Shown here one piece after another: positions 11,393-22,719 of a DNA stretch of 64,000 nt. Where the stretch lies: contig WLPT01000002.1 of the NCBI GenBank assembly GCA_009698675.1, positions 62,001-126,000 on the forward strand, given 5' to 3'. The notes below the pieces were generated by a model, which worked only from the letters and a program-made list of their open reading frames with translations, had not been told where the DNA came from and did not search any database. The translations under genes and the position numbers were made by a program. Positions within the stretch are counted from its first letter, which is position 1. The number at the start of each line of letters is the position of its first letter. Origin of the DNA: Actinomycetota bacterium (lineage in GTDB: Bacteria; Actinomycetota; Actinomycetes; Nanopelagicales; Nanopelagicaceae).

Positions 11393-11895
11393 ATCAACGC
11401 CTCTTTCTTTATCGCGCCAACAATCTCATCTAACTTCATGGAATCAACTTTAATCACACTCGTTGCTAATCGCTCATAAATCGGACGACGCAATTCATAC
11501 AAGGACTGCCATTGGGCGCGCGGATTACCTAAGAGCAAAGGTCTATCTCGATTAAAGCCCACTCGCGGAGCGGCCACTGCGAGCGAAACATCTAAAAATA
11601 CTATTGGACTTGAAATCGCCTCCAGTAGGTTTTGTGCACGCTGCGAAATAGGGGCGCCTCCACCAAGAGCTAAAACAATATCGACCTCTTTAAGTGAATT
11701 GGCAAGTGCTTCAAACTCCAAATCTCTAAAGACAGCCTCACCTTGATCGACAAAAATATCGGAGATTTTTTTCCCTGTGCTTGCCTCCACAAGATTATCG
11801 GTATCTGCGAAAACAACATCGAGAGATTTCGCCAAAGCCTTGCCGACAGTGCTTTTTCCGCTACCGGGTGGGCCAATTAGAACTACTCTGGGCAT
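11389..11895 (-). CDS. aroK: Shikimate kinase
   Basis: LIGPPGSGKSTVGKALAKSLDVVFADTDNLVE. Confidence 0.95.
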   Translation of the reverse strand: MPRVVLIGPPGSGKSTVGKALAKSLDVVFADTDNLVEASTGKKISDIFVDQGEAVFRDLEFEALANSLKEVDIVLALGGGAPISQRAQNLLEAISSPIVFLDVSLAVAAPRVGFNRDRPLLLGNPRAQWQSLYELRRPIYERLATSVIKVDSMKLDEIVGAIKKEALI

Positions 11896-11904
11896 GAGGC
11901 TGGC

Positions 11905-13086
11905 CTACTTAAAATTTAAGTGATCCATGTAGCTCTGAAAATTTCGACGTGTCTCAGTAACGCTGTCACCGCCAAATTTCTCTAAGACCGCCTCGGCTAG
12001 AACCAGAGCCACCATCGCCTCGGCTACGACTCCAGCTGCAGGAACAGCACAGACATCTGAACGCTGATTAATGGCTTTAGCAGGCAGACCTGTGGCTACA
12101 TCGATTGTGTCCAAAGCCTTTGGCACTGTAGAAATTGGTTTCATCGCCGCTCTAACGCGCAGGATTTCACCGTTGGACATTCCGCCTTCGGTACCGCCTG
12201 CGCGATCAGTGCGACGAACAATTTTGCCATCGCTAGATTTTTCAATCTCATCATGGGCAAGGCTTCCACGGCGAGTTGCAGTTTCAAATCCATCGCCAAC
12301 TTCTACGCCCTTAATCGCCTGTATCCCCATAAGCGCACCTGCCAAACGTGCATCTAATCGTCGATCCCAGTGAACATGCGAACCTAGACCCGGGGGCATG
12401 TTAAAGGCCAACACCTCTACAACGCCACCAAGTGTGTCACCCTGTGAGTGCGCATCTTCAATCTCGGCGATCATCAACGCACTCGTTGCTGTATCCGAAC
12501 AACGAACGGGATCATCATCGATTCGCTGCATATCACCTGATGCAGGAAGAAGAGTATTAGCTGGAACACGTACCGCTCCGATAGATAAGACGTGGCTTAG
12601 AATCGTAATTCCCACACTCTGTTCAAGAAAGCGCCTTGCCACTGCACCAAGGGCTACACGCGAGGCGGTTTCGCGCGCACTTGCACGCTCTAAAATTGGG
12701 CGGGCATCATCTAGATCATACTTTTGCATTCCAACTAAATCGGCATGGCCTGGACGAGGTCTAGTCAACGGTGCGTTTCTAGCTAATGAATCAATCTCTT
12801 GACTAGCAACCGGATCGGCAGACATTACTTTTTCCCATTTGGGCCACTCTGAGTTTTCAATTTGAATCGCAATTGGACCGCCCTGTGTTAAACCAAGGCG
12901 CACTCCCCCAAGAATATTTACCTTATCGGCTTCAAAACTCTGTCTTGCTCCGCGTCCAACACCTAAGCGTCTGCGCGCCAAGTGGTAGTCGATATCTTGA
13001 GTTGTTACCTCAACAGATGCAGGGATGCCTTCAAGAATCGCGCTCAGGGCTTGGCCGTGTGACTCACCTGCTGTTAACCAACGCAT
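11905..13086 (-). CDS. aroC: Chorismate synthase (likely start [12 protein letters not shown] at 13086; ORF extends to 13143)
   Basis: [53 protein letters not shown]. Confidence 0.96.
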   Translation of the reverse strand: MRWLTAGESHGQALSAILEGIPASVEVTTQDIDYHLARRRLGVGRGARQSFEADKVNILGGVRLGLTQGGPIAIQIENSEWPKWEKVMSADPVASQEIDSLARNAPLTRPRPGHADLVGMQKYDLDDARPILERASARETASRVALGAVARRFLEQSVGITILSHVLSIGAVRVPANTLLPASGDMQRIDDDPVRCSDTATSALMIAEIEDAHSQGDTLGGVVEVLAFNMPPGLGSHVHWDRRLDARLAGALMGIQAIKGVEVGDGFETATRRGSLAHDEIEKSSDGKIVRRTDRAGGTEGGMSNGEILRVRAAMKPISTVPKALDTIDVATGLPAKAINQRSDVCAVPAAGVVAEAMVALVLAEAVLEKFGGDSVTETRRNFQSYMDHLNFK

Positions 13087-13513
13087 GTGCGTATTCTTGC
13101 AGAGATGGAGCGCTACCCGCAGCCAAATAGAGCCCGCAGCCAAGAATTATCGCTAAAGCTAGAGCAATAGTGCGGGGAATTTGGCGCTGCAAGCAGGTTA
13201 TGAGAATAATCTGCAGCGCCGCCGCCACATAGATCCACAATAGCAGTGCGAACAACTCAGATAGGCCAGCAAGATTTAGCGCCAGAACCGCTAGAAAAAG
13301 TAGTTTGACATCACCCATTCCCATGCCCATCACCATCACTGCCATAATCGAAAAGAATATGAAGACGATAACCACTTTGAAAGATGCCACTCCAAAGATA
13401 ACGCGTTCCAATCCTACGTAGTAGGCAATAAATATCAGATAGATATTTGGAATCCTGTGGTATTTACAGTCAGCCAAAACAACTGGCAAAGCAAACAGGG
13501 TCAAACAAATCAT
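13064..13513 (-). CDS. A24-family prepilin peptidase (peptidase domain only)
   Basis: Catalytic Asp motifs [10 protein letters not shown] and [10 protein letters not shown] in a small multi-TM protein. Confidence 0.82.
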   Translation of the reverse strand: MICLTLFALPVVLADCKYHRIPNIYLIFIAYYVGLERVIFGVASFKVVIVFIFFSIMAVMVMGMGMGDVKLLFLAVLALNLAGLSELFALLLWIYVAAALQIILITCLQRQIPRTIALALAIILGCGLYLAAGSAPSLQEYAHALVNSR

Positions 13514-13551
13514 GAAGCAAGATTAATTAATCCTAGAGTCCACCGATTAGC

Positions 13552-14370
13552 CTATGTGGATGCCTTCAACATCTTTAGCGCCGCTTCACGCATAATTGAG
13601 GCCATCGGCGCGCGTTCAAAGATATGGCCTGAGAATAGGCTCACTTGATCTATGCCCTGATGAATTAGTAGATCTAGTCCATCAATAGTTTGGCCACCTG
13701 CGCCACTCCATGCCACTAAACTTTTCGTGGGCCAGGGCTTATAGAGGACATCAAGGAAGACACCTGTTGGCTTAGTAGGAAAATATGGAATTAAGCTATC
13801 ACTTGCACCCTCTGGCGTAGTCGAGATGATTAAATCTGCTGTTTCAAATGCAGCGTGATCAGACCATGTTGTAAAAACTAAATTTGAACTTTCTACGCTT
13901 TGTGAGATTGCATCAAATCTAGATTCAGAGCGATTCATAACAGTGATAGTCGAAGCAACTCCATCACAGGCAGCTGCCGCAGCTCTGGCCGTAGCTCCGC
14001 CGCCGATAATTAACACCTCACCTCGGGCATCTAGATTGTGAAATCCAAGAGCGTGCGTGAATCCGGCAACATCTGTTGTGCTTGCGCTCCAATTAGCATC
14101 AGAATGCAAGAGCGTATTGGCGCTACGAATCCTCGCAGCCAGCTCGGAATTCTCTGTCGCTAAACTCAAAACCTCTTCCTTGAGTGGCATCGTAAGAGAG
14201 AAACCGGTCCAACTCCCTTGGCAACTCAAAAGAAATGCGCCGAGTTCCCCGCTCTTAACTTCTATACGAGTGTAATCACTCTCCAATCCAAGTTCGGTAT
14301 ATGCAACCGTGTGTAGTAGTGGACTCAATGAATGTGAAATCGGAGAACCTAAGACAGCAGCCTTGATCAC
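13552..14370 (-). CDS. aroE: Shikimate dehydrogenase
   Basis: AVLGSPISHSLSPLLHTVAY; GGGATARAAAAAC. Confidence 0.93.
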   Translation of the reverse strand: MIKAAVLGSPISHSLSPLLHTVAYTELGLESDYTRIEVKSGELGAFLLSCQGSWTGFSLTMPLKEEVLSLATENSELAARIRSANTLLHSDANWSASTTDVAGFTHALGFHNLDARGEVLIIGGGATARAAAAACDGVASTITVMNRSESRFDAISQSVESSNLVFTTWSDHAAFETADLIISTTPEGASDSLIPYFPTKPTGVFLDVLYKPWPTKSLVAWSGAGGQTIDGLDLLIHQGIDQVSLFSGHIFERAPMASIMREAALKMLKAST

Positions 14371-15386
14371 TTAAATGCTCCCTCCTTACGATTCTTCTCA
14401 TAAATCTTCTTCCATCCATTAAACTCACTATTAGAGGATGTAAATCGCGTATCGCCAGGTGCAACTGTGATGAAATATAACCAGTCACCAACGCTAGGGT
14501 GCAAAGCTGCCGACATTGCATCGACACCTGGGTTACCAATGGGAGTTGGAGGTAGGCCATTGTGTTTATAGGTGTTGTACGCAGATACTATAAATGTCGA
14601 TGAAGTGCTTAAAAAGATCTGACCTCTGACCTTTTTAATGTAATGGATTGTTGAATCCATTTGCAAAGGCATTGAAATCTTTAAACGGTTAAAGATAACT
14701 CTCGCCACTTTTTGAAAATCTGCTGTATCGGCCTCAGATTGCACGATTGATGCGATTATCAATAATTGGAGGGGTGAATACGAACCGTGCGAGTTGAGGA
14801 TTTGTTGACCGACATTCTCACTTTCAAATCGATTCACCATCGACTGTACAAACTCTGTCGCAGTTGTACCCGTTGCAAAACTATATTGTGCTGGAAAGAG
14901 TAGACCTTCCGAGTTTGAAAAACCTTTCGGCAGAACCACGCTCTTGAACGCTGCCTCTATCTGCGATTTAGTAAATCCATACCTTCGCATTAAATCTTCG
15001 ATTTCACTTTTCCATGCACCTTCGAAAACCTTTATTAGATTTGGAATTCGCTTCGAGTCTAAAAGTTGTTCCAACGCTTGTGCTGCAGAGATTTTAAGAC
15101 TAAGTCGATGCATACCGGGCGATACTTTCTCAGAGCGTTTATCTCCAACTGCAATACGAAAGTACGCCCTTGCGGATTTAATCACACCATTGTCAAAGAG
15201 AATCTTGGCAACATCAGAGCCTGTCGCACCGGATGGGATTTCGACATCGACTTGCGATTGACCGGCAGAGATGACACGAAAAGAGTAATCCGGAGTCGAT
15301 GAAACATTACTTCGGACTGTGTGAATTGAAAAAGTGAGCGCCACAATAAAAACCATGGCAAGAACTAGCCCTCTATATCGCATCAA
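14367..15386 (-). CDS. mltG: Endolytic transglycosylase MltG (YceG-like)
   Basis: IIASIVQSEADTADFQKVARVIFNRL; QMDSTIHY; YNTYKHNGLPPTPIGNPG. Confidence 0.95.
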   Translation of the reverse strand: MMRYRGLVLAMVFIVALTFSIHTVRSNVSSTPDYSFRVISAGQSQVDVEIPSGATGSDVAKILFDNGVIKSARAYFRIAVGDKRSEKVSPGMHRLSLKISAAQALEQLLDSKRIPNLIKVFEGAWKSEIEDLMRRYGFTKSQIEAAFKSVVLPKGFSNSEGLLFPAQYSFATGTTATEFVQSMVNRFESENVGQQILNSHGSYSPLQLLIIASIVQSEADTADFQKVARVIFNRLKISMPLQMDSTIHYIKKVRGQIFLSTSSTFIVSAYNTYKHNGLPPTPIGNPGVDAMSAALHPSVGDWLYFITVAPGDTRFTSSNSEFNGWKKIYEKNRKEGAFK

Positions 15387-15805
15387 CGATTCTTCTCGAT
15401 AGAGAGCGCAAACTCCAAAATTGCAACAGCGGCGGCTTGATCGATTTTGCTCTTGGCATCCTTTGAATTAATCCCTGATTCGCGCAGACTACGCGCAGCG
15501 CTGATAGTAGATAAACGCTCATCTATTGCTTCAACTGGTGCATCACTGAGAGTTTTAAGAAGCTCGGCAAAATCTGCCGCTTTCTCTGCTGAAACCCCAA
15601 GAGAGCCATCCATATTTGAAGGCCTTCCTACATAGATCGCGATCGGTTCATACTCACGCAAGATCTCAACTATGTGCAACTCCAAATGCTTATCTGAAGT
15701 TTTAAGTGTTGTGAGTGGAGATGAGAGAATTGCATCTGGGTCACATAGTGCAACACCTATTCGAACATCGCCATAGTCGAAAGCTATACGGCGCCCGCGT
15801 TGCAT
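15383..15805 (-). CDS. yqgF: Holliday junction resolvase-like YqgF/RuvX
   Basis: IAFDYGDVRIGVALCDP; VEAIDERLSTISAARSL. Confidence 0.92.
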   Translation of the reverse strand: MQRGRRIAFDYGDVRIGVALCDPDAILSSPLTTLKTSDKHLELHIVEILREYEPIAIYVGRPSNMDGSLGVSAEKAADFAELLKTLSDAPVEAIDERLSTISAARSLRESGINSKDAKSKIDQAAAVAILEFALSIEKNR

Positions 15806-15813
15806 ATCTACAA

Positions 15814-18486
15814 TTATCCCGCTATCGCTGTGGCTATCGCAGCGAGTGCTTCATTGACTTTAGAGCTTTCCGTCCCGCCGCCTTGAGCGAAATCATCTTT
15901 ACCGCCGCCTCCACCACCTAGGACAACTGATCCAATCTTAACTAACGCCCCAGCCTTAATTCCCGCGCTGCGCCCTTGATCGCTAACTGCTACAACTAAA
16001 ACAGGTTTCCCATCATTGAGGCTTATGAGTGCCACAACTGAATTTGCCGCCTTATTGCGCAACTCAAGTGCGATTGCTCGCAAATCATCTCCAGAGATTC
16101 CATCACTTAAGGTAGCAAGCGTTGTTGTTACTCCGTTGATTACAGTGGCCGTCTTGGCAATATCGTTAACTTGAGCAAAGGCAGCTTGGGATCTAAGACC
16201 ACTTAGCTCTTTTTCAATATCCCGAACCTTATTTAGAAGCTCTGAGATTCTCTCTGGAAGCTCTTCAACTCGCGCCCCTTTTATAATCTGTGTCAAAGAG
16301 TTCAAGAGGATATGTTCGCGCGCTAAAAACTTGTAGGCATCTGCGCCAACTAGGGCTTCGACCCTACGTACTCCTGCACCAATAGATGATTCACTTAGTA
16401 ACTTAACAACACCTAATTGACCCGAACGTTTCACGTGGGTTCCACCGCAGAGTTCGCGAGCCCAATCTCCAACACTAACTACGCGAACGAGATCACCGTA
16501 CTTCTCGCCAAAGAGGGCCATTGCGCCTATCTCCTTAGCTTGTGCTTGTGACATCGTTTGTGCGCTTACCTCTAAGTTATCTAACAAAAGAGAATTAACG
16601 CGTGACTCAACTTCATTTATAACGCTATCTGGAACGGCCCCTGTTGCAGGAAAATCGAAACGGAAGCGACCGGGTGAGTTTTCAGAACCTGCCTGCGTTG
16701 CAGTTTCACCGAGAATCTCGCGAAATGCTTTATGGACCATATGCGTTGCCGTATGGGCGCGTGAAATAGCCTCACGTCGTTCAATGTCGATCGCAGCGAC
16801 AGCTTCATCACCTACCTCCAGGCCACCGCTAACTACGCGACCTCGATGAACGAAGACACCTGGTACCGGTGTTTGCACATCGTCAATTTCAATTAAAGCA
16901 CCGCTGGCCAATGTAATCGTTCCACCATCGGCTAGCTGGCCTCCGCCCTCGGCGTAAAAAGGTGTGCGATTGAGAATAATCTCTACCTCATCACCTGCTC
17001 CAGCACTCTTTGATGAAATTCCACCTAGAAGAATTCCAGTTATCTGCGAATCCGTAGTTACATCGCTATATCCGCAGAACTCACTCTTGCCACTCTTGTC
17101 AGCGATTGCACGATACTCACTTACATCGGTATGCCCGCTCTTCTTCGCACGAGAATCCGCCTTTGCGCGATCCTTCTGCTCCTTCATTAAGCGCCTAAAC
17201 CCATCCTCATCAACCTCAAGACCCTCTTCACGCGCCATCTCTAGAGTTAAATCAAATGGAAAGCCATACGTGTCATGGAGTTTGAAGGCGTCGGCACCAG
17301 GTAAGACAGAGCTCTTGCTCTTCTTGAGCTGAGCACTTGCAACATCGAAAATGGAGGTGCCGCTCTTGAGAGTCTGTAAAAAGCTCTCTTCCTCAGAAAC
17401 ACTCACTGAAAGAATACGGGTTTTATCGGTATTTAACTCTGGATACTGAGCTCCCATTGCTCCGATTGCCGCAACCGTTAGTTCAGACATAACTGGATCC
17501 ATCGAACCAAGAAGACGCATATTTCGAATCGTTCTACGCATCATACGACGAAGGACATAACCTCGTCCCTCATTTCCCGGCGTGACTCCGTCTCCAATGA
17601 GCATCGCAGATGTACGTGCGTGGTCGGCGATTACTCGAAGTGATACATCGCTCTTTTCGGATGCTCCGTAAACAACTCCAGTTAACTCTGAGGCCTTCTT
17701 AAGAATCTGCATCGTGGTATCAATCTCATAAATATTTGCAACGCCCTGTAAAAGCGCGGCCATTCTCTCTAAGCCAAGTCCAGTATCAATACTCTTTGCA
17801 GGAAGCTCGCCTAGGATTGGAAAGTCATCTTTTCCGCTTCCAACACCACGTTCATTCTGCATAAAGACAAGATTCCAAACCTCCATATAGCGATTCTCAT
17901 CGGCAATCGGTCCGCCATCTTTACCAAACTCAGGGCCACGGTCGTAGTAAATTTCAGAGCATGGTCCGCACGGTCCAGGTACTCCCATCGACCAGAAATT
18001 ATCACCCATTCCCATTCGTTGAATGCGCTCTTTCGGGACACCAATCTTCTTATGCCAAATGTCGGCCGCTTCATCATCATCGAGAAAAACAGTGACCCAT
18101 AAACGCTCTTCGGCGAAACCATACCCACCATCACTAATAGGTCTAGTCAGCAACTCCCAAGCTAAAGAGATTGCGCCCTCTTTGAAGTAGTCACCAAAGG
18201 AGAAGTTGCCACACATCTGAAAGAAAGATGCATGGCGCGTGGTCTTGCCTACCTCGTCAATATCTAGAGTTCGTACACACTTTTGCACCGATGTTGCGCG
18301 CTTATACGGAGGCCTCACCTCACCGAGGAAATAAGGTTTGAATGGCACCATTCCAGCATTAACGAGAAGAAGATTAGGATCATCGGCGATCAAAGATGCC
18401 GATGGGACAACGGTGTGAGTTAAACCTTGACGGTTATCACTTTCAAAGAAGCGCAGCCAGCGCGCACGGATCTCGGCGGATTCCAC
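15814..18486 (-). CDS. alaS: Alanyl-tRNA synthetase
   Basis: 890 aa; [39 protein letters not shown]. Confidence 0.98.
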   Translation of the reverse strand: MESAEIRARWLRFFESDNRQGLTHTVVPSASLIADDPNLLLVNAGMVPFKPYFLGEVRPPYKRATSVQKCVRTLDIDEVGKTTRHASFFQMCGNFSFGDYFKEGAISLAWELLTRPISDGGYGFAEERLWVTVFLDDDEAADIWHKKIGVPKERIQRMGMGDNFWSMGVPGPCGPCSEIYYDRGPEFGKDGGPIADENRYMEVWNLVFMQNERGVGSGKDDFPILGELPAKSIDTGLGLERMAALLQGVANIYEIDTTMQILKKASELTGVVYGASEKSDVSLRVIADHARTSAMLIGDGVTPGNEGRGYVLRRMMRRTIRNMRLLGSMDPVMSELTVAAIGAMGAQYPELNTDKTRILSVSVSEEESFLQTLKSGTSIFDVASAQLKKSKSSVLPGADAFKLHDTYGFPFDLTLEMAREEGLEVDEDGFRRLMKEQKDRAKADSRAKKSGHTDVSEYRAIADKSGKSEFCGYSDVTTDSQITGILLGGISSKSAGAGDEVEIILNRTPFYAEGGGQLADGGTITLASGALIEIDDVQTPVPGVFVHRGRVVSGGLEVGDEAVAAIDIERREAISRAHTATHMVHKAFREILGETATQAGSENSPGRFRFDFPATGAVPDSVINEVESRVNSLLLDNLEVSAQTMSQAQAKEIGAMALFGEKYGDLVRVVSVGDWARELCGGTHVKRSGQLGVVKLLSESSIGAGVRRVEALVGADAYKFLAREHILLNSLTQIIKGARVEELPERISELLNKVRDIEKELSGLRSQAAFAQVNDIAKTATVINGVTTTLATLSDGISGDDLRAIALELRNKAANSVVALISLNDGKPVLVVAVSDQGRSAGIKAGALVKIGSVVLGGGGGGKDDFAQGGGTESSKVNEALAAIATAIAG

Positions 18487-18495
18487 GTGCCGTGA

Positions 18496-18855
18496 TCACT
18501 CAGCCTTCTTCTTAGAGCGTGACTTTGACATCGAAGCCGCCGATAAAAGCGCACCGGCAATCTTGACCGCAGATCCATTTTTATTCATAAATGAATTAGT
18601 CGCCTCAGTAAATTTCTCTGAGATATCTTCGGCATTCTTGCTGATCTTATTAATACTCTTTAGTGGTCCATTGACCAAAGTAACCGTCGTATGCACCTCT
18701 TCGATCAAAGGCGCAGTCTCATCGGTAAGTGATTTAAGTGAAAGTTTTGCCTCATCTATAAATCGGCCAACTCGGATCACGACATAACTAAGTGCAATCG
18801 CGATGATAAATAACGCGCATGCCGCGATAATCGTTGCAATTCCACCTGGGCCCAT
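18496..18855 (-). CDS. DUF948-type membrane protein
   Basis: N-terminal TM helix followed by amphipathic coiled region; position between alaS and aspS. Confidence 0.65.
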   Translation of the reverse strand: MGPGGIATIIAACALFIIAIALSYVVIRVGRFIDEAKLSLKSLTDETAPLIEEVHTTVTLVNGPLKSINKISKNAEDISEKFTEATNSFMNKNGSAVKIAGALLSAASMSKSRSKKKAE

Positions 18856-18859
18856 GTTA

Positions 18860-20611
18860 TTAGCCTACCTGAGGTGCACTCTTAGGAGCACCATCAATGC
18901 CACTCTCTTTACGTTGGGCGGGCGTAATAGGCGTTGGCGCGCCAGTAAGTGGATCTCCACCACTTGCCGTCTTAGGGAAAGCGATAACTTCACGAATCGA
19001 ATCCGAGCCGGTAAGTAAGGCACAGACGCGATCTAACCCCAAAGCGATTCCACCGTGTGGAGGAGGTCCATAGTTAAATGCCTCAAGCAGGAAACCAAAT
19101 TTGGAGGCAGCCTCTTCATCACTTAAACCAATAGTTCGAAAAACCTCTCTCTGCATCTTTTGATCGTGGATACGGATGGAGCCTCCGCCGAGTTCAGTGC
19201 CATTCAAAACAATGTCATAGGCGTAAGCCAACGCATGTGCAGGATCGGTTGCAAAAGTTGTTGCAAACTCAGGTTTTGGTCCAGTGAAAGGGTGGTGCAC
19301 TGCCGTCCATCCGCCGTTATCGGTTGGTTCAAACATCGGGGCATCCAGAACCCACAAGAACTCCCAAGCGCCCTCGGCAATTAAGCCACAACGCTTTCCT
19401 ATCTCTAAGCGAACGGCGCCAAGTAGATTCAACGACTGGCTTAGCTCACCAGCTGCGAAAAAGATTGCATCTCCTGGCTTTGCACCTGCGGCCTGGGCGA
19501 TGTCGGCGCACTCCTTTTCACTTAAATTCTTTGCAACCGGCCCACCTAAGCTTGAATCGTCATTGATGAGAATATAAGCCAGACCCTTTGCTCCTCGGGC
19601 CTTGGCCCAGTCTTGCCAAGCATCGAGTTCGCGACGTGGCGAGGCAGCCCCTCCAGGCATAACAACTGATCCGACATACGGAGCTTGAAATACTCTAAAA
19701 GTTGTATCGGCAAAGAACTGCGTCTGATCTACGAGTTCATTTGCAAAACGAAGATCTGGTTTGTCAGATCCAAATCGTGACATCGCATCGGCATAAGTCA
19801 TGCGCGGTAGTGGAAGTGCAATCGTATAACCGAGCGCCTCCTTCCAAATCTTTGCAACTATCTTCTCGGCGATAGCTAAAATGTCCTCTTGGTCTATAAA
19901 GGACATTTCAATATCTAACTGAGTGAATTCGGGTTGGCGATCGGCGCGAAAATCCTCATCGCGGAAACAACGTGCAATTTGATAGTACTTTTCCATACCG
20001 GCGACCATCAATAACTGCTTGAAAAGCTGCGGAGACTGAGGAAGGGCATACCAACTTCCTGGCTGTAAACGAACTGGCACTAGAAAATCACGAGCACCCT
20101 CAGGAGTAGAACGTGTTAGATAAGGAGTTTCGATCTCTAAAAACTCCTCCTCCTCCATAACTCGGCGTATCGTCGATGTAACTTTTGAGCGAAGCCGTAG
20201 ATTTGCAGCGGGTTTTTCGCGACGTAAATCTAAGTAGCGATACTTAAGTCGGACTTCTTCGCTAATATCGGAATCATTGCCGCTATCGACGGGGAAAGGC
20301 AGCGGCGCAGATTCGCTAAGAACTACAACGCTATCGCCCATGATTTCAATCTCGCCCGTTGGAATATTTAAGTTTTCGTTACCTGCGGGTCTGGCTAAAA
20401 CCTCACCAGTAATAAGCAGGCACCACTCAGCACGTAAAGCCCCCGCAATTTTCTCGTCACGGATCACAACTTGAACCGAACCTGATGCATCACGAAGATC
20501 GATAAAGGCGACCCCACCATGATCTCGGCGGCGTGAAACCCAACCCGCCAACGTAACAACCGTGCCGGTATCGGATTTACGTAATGAGCCTGCTTGGTGG
20601 GTTCTTAACAT
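18860..20611 (-). CDS. aspS: Aspartyl-tRNA synthetase (possibly nondiscriminating)
   Basis: [65 protein letters not shown]. Confidence 0.98.
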   Translation of the reverse strand: MLRTHQAGSLRKSDTGTVVTLAGWVSRRRDHGGVAFIDLRDASGSVQVVIRDEKIAGALRAEWCLLITGEVLARPAGNENLNIPTGEIEIMGDSVVVLSESAPLPFPVDSGNDSDISEEVRLKYRYLDLRREKPAANLRLRSKVTSTIRRVMEEEEFLEIETPYLTRSTPEGARDFLVPVRLQPGSWYALPQSPQLFKQLLMVAGMEKYYQIARCFRDEDFRADRQPEFTQLDIEMSFIDQEDILAIAEKIVAKIWKEALGYTIALPLPRMTYADAMSRFGSDKPDLRFANELVDQTQFFADTTFRVFQAPYVGSVVMPGGAASPRRELDAWQDWAKARGAKGLAYILINDDSSLGGPVAKNLSEKECADIAQAAGAKPGDAIFFAAGELSQSLNLLGAVRLEIGKRCGLIAEGAWEFLWVLDAPMFEPTDNGGWTAVHHPFTGPKPEFATTFATDPAHALAYAYDIVLNGTELGGGSIRIHDQKMQREVFRTIGLSDEEAASKFGFLLEAFNYGPPPHGGIALGLDRVCALLTGSDSIREVIAFPKTASGGDPLTGAPTPITPAQRKESGIDGAPKSAPQVG

Positions 20612-20631
20612 AATATGTATGGTTTCGCTTT

Positions 20632-21882
20632 CTACAGTGCGTTGACTAAGGAGTCAATCGTAACCGATACGCTCACACCTGAGTTCATATTTTTAAGCTC
20701 TACGCTCTTACTGTTTAACTCTTCTTCACCAATCACAATGACATAACGCGCTCCACTCTTATCTGCAGCCTTCATTGCAGCTTTGAGGGAGCGATCTCCA
20801 AAGGCGATTTCAACGCTCTTTGCGGCCGCGCGCAGCTCTTGCGCCAACTCTAAAACCTTGACCATTGCCGAAGCTCCAAGTGGAATTATGAATAAATCTG
20901 AGAGAAATCCCTCTGGAGCAAGTACACCCTCGGCTTCAGCGGCCAAAAGCGCTCTATCGACACCTAACCCAAAGCCGATTCCAGATAGCTCCTGACCGCC
21001 CAACTCGGCCATTAAGCCGTCGTATCGGCCTCCGCCACCAATTCCTGATTGCGCCCCTAGTAGTTCATGTACAAATTCAAATGTAGTACCGGTGTAATAA
21101 TCCAAGCCACGCACCATTCGTGGATTGAGTTCATATGCAATCCCAAGGGCATCCAAATAGCTCGTAACTTTTTCAAAGTGCTCGCGCGATTCTTGCGATA
21201 GATAGTCCATGAGTAGCGGGGCAGCTGCCATGGCCTTGCGCATCTCTTCGCGCTTATCATCAAATAGTCGCAATGGGTTTAAAGCTGCACGCGCTACGGT
21301 CGCCTCATCTAAATCAAGGCCCTGAATATATTTTAAAAGGTCAACGCGATGGGCTGCACGTGAGTGTGCATCTCCAAGGGAAGTTATATCTAGACGGTAT
21401 TTTTTCAATCCGATAGCTTTAAATCCCGCATCGGCTATTGCAATCACTTCGGCATCAATGGCTGGATCATCTAAGCCAATCGCTTCAATTCCAACTTGAT
21501 AGAACTGACGATATCGTCCGGCTTGGGGACGTTCGGCACGAAAATAAGCACCTGAATACCAAATCTTTACGGGTAACTGTCCCCTATCGAGTCCGTGCTC
21601 GATCACTGCGCGCATTGCCCCCGCCGTGCCTTCAGGCCGCAACGTGATGGAGCGATCTCCACGATCGGTAAATGTATACATCTCTTTACTTACTACATCC
21701 GTAGATTCACCAACGCCTCTAGTAAAGAGCTCGGTATCTTCAAAGACTGGAAGCTCCATCAATTGATAACCGGCCATACGTGCTGGATTTATCAGGCATT
21801 CACGTACAAATTCAAAGAGCTTTGAGCGCGGAGGTACATACTCGCTGACTCCCTTCGGAGCTTGAATCTTTACACCCGCCAT
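20632..21882 (-). CDS. hisS: Histidyl-tRNA synthetase
   Basis: [31 protein letters not shown]. Confidence 0.97.
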   Translation of the reverse strand: MAGVKIQAPKGVSEYVPPRSKLFEFVRECLINPARMAGYQLMELPVFEDTELFTRGVGESTDVVSKEMYTFTDRGDRSITLRPEGTAGAMRAVIEHGLDRGQLPVKIWYSGAYFRAERPQAGRYRQFYQVGIEAIGLDDPAIDAEVIAIADAGFKAIGLKKYRLDITSLGDAHSRAAHRVDLLKYIQGLDLDEATVARAALNPLRLFDDKREEMRKAMAAAPLLMDYLSQESREHFEKVTSYLDALGIAYELNPRMVRGLDYYTGTTFEFVHELLGAQSGIGGGGRYDGLMAELGGQELSGIGFGLGVDRALLAAEAEGVLAPEGFLSDLFIIPLGASAMVKVLELAQELRAAAKSVEIAFGDRSLKAAMKAADKSGARYVIVIGEEELNSKSVELKNMNSGVSVSVTIDSLVNAL

Positions 21883-22517
21883 TAGTAACGCCCCTTAAGT
21901 GAATTTAAATACGGATTATTTCTACGTTCGCGCGAGATCGTTGTTTCAGGACCGTGGCCCGGTAAGACGCGTAGATGATCATCTAGAGGCAAAACCTTTT
22001 TACGAAGTGTCTCTTCCATATCTTTTGCCGAACCAGTTGGTTGATCTGTGCGCCCAATCGATCCAGCAAATAAAACATCTCCGCTAATGAGCAGTTCATT
22101 GGATACTTCAAACATCAGCGAACCCGCCGTGTGACCAGGTGCGTGGATTGCTCGAAAACTAACTCCAACAATCTCCAGAAGCTCACCATTGCGCAATTCT
22201 CTTACATCTTTTGGTTCAATAAACTCCATGCCAGACAATGTCGCAGCAAATTCTGGTGATAAGACTCGCTCTGGGTGGCTCAACGCAGCCCTATCTTGGC
22301 TATGGATATATGAGGGGATTTCATATCCATCGGCAATGGCTCTAATTGAAAATGTATGGTCTAAGTGTCCATGGGTTGCAATTACGGCCACTGGTTTAAG
22401 TCGCAGCTCCTGTAAGAGCCCATCTAGCTGATGGGAGACATCGGGCATCCCAGGGTCGATGACGACGCACTCGGCGCCGGGCTCGGTAGCGATAACCCAG
22501 CAGTTAGTGGCAAACAT
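21882..22517 (-). CDS. Metallo-beta-lactamase-fold hydrolase (glyoxalase II-like)
   Basis: [15 protein letters not shown] motif (HxHxDH); true start may lie upstream of 22517 at a non-ATG codon. Confidence 0.88.
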   Translation of the reverse strand: MFATNCWVIATEPGAECVVIDPGMPDVSHQLDGLLQELRLKPVAVIATHGHLDHTFSIRAIADGYEIPSYIHSQDRAALSHPERVLSPEFAATLSGMEFIEPKDVRELRNGELLEIVGVSFRAIHAPGHTAGSLMFEVSNELLISGDVLFAGSIGRTDQPTGSAKDMEETLRKKVLPLDDHLRVLPGHGPETTISRERRNNPYLNSLKGRY

Positions 22518-22591
22518 TGGGGCTGCAAATGAGGCGACGAGCAGTTTCTTACCCCTGATCTCTCTGATCGGCTAGAGCGCGATTGACGCTT

Positions 22592-22631
22592 AGCGGTAGG
22601 TACAGGGTACCTTTTACCCTACCTAAACGCT
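22592..22631. other. Long imperfect palindrome / hairpin upstream of DUF349 gene
   Basis: AGCG-g-TAGGTA-ca-GGGTA-[CCTTT]-TACCC-TACCTA-aa-CGCT: 15 pairable positions. Confidence 0.7.
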
Positions 22632-22719
22632 CAATTCACGCGCTTCGAGCCAGATCTCGAAGAGCCCGCGACATACATAGCGACGTTCTTGCGAACAACG
22701 CGCTGAAAGGATCACCACC

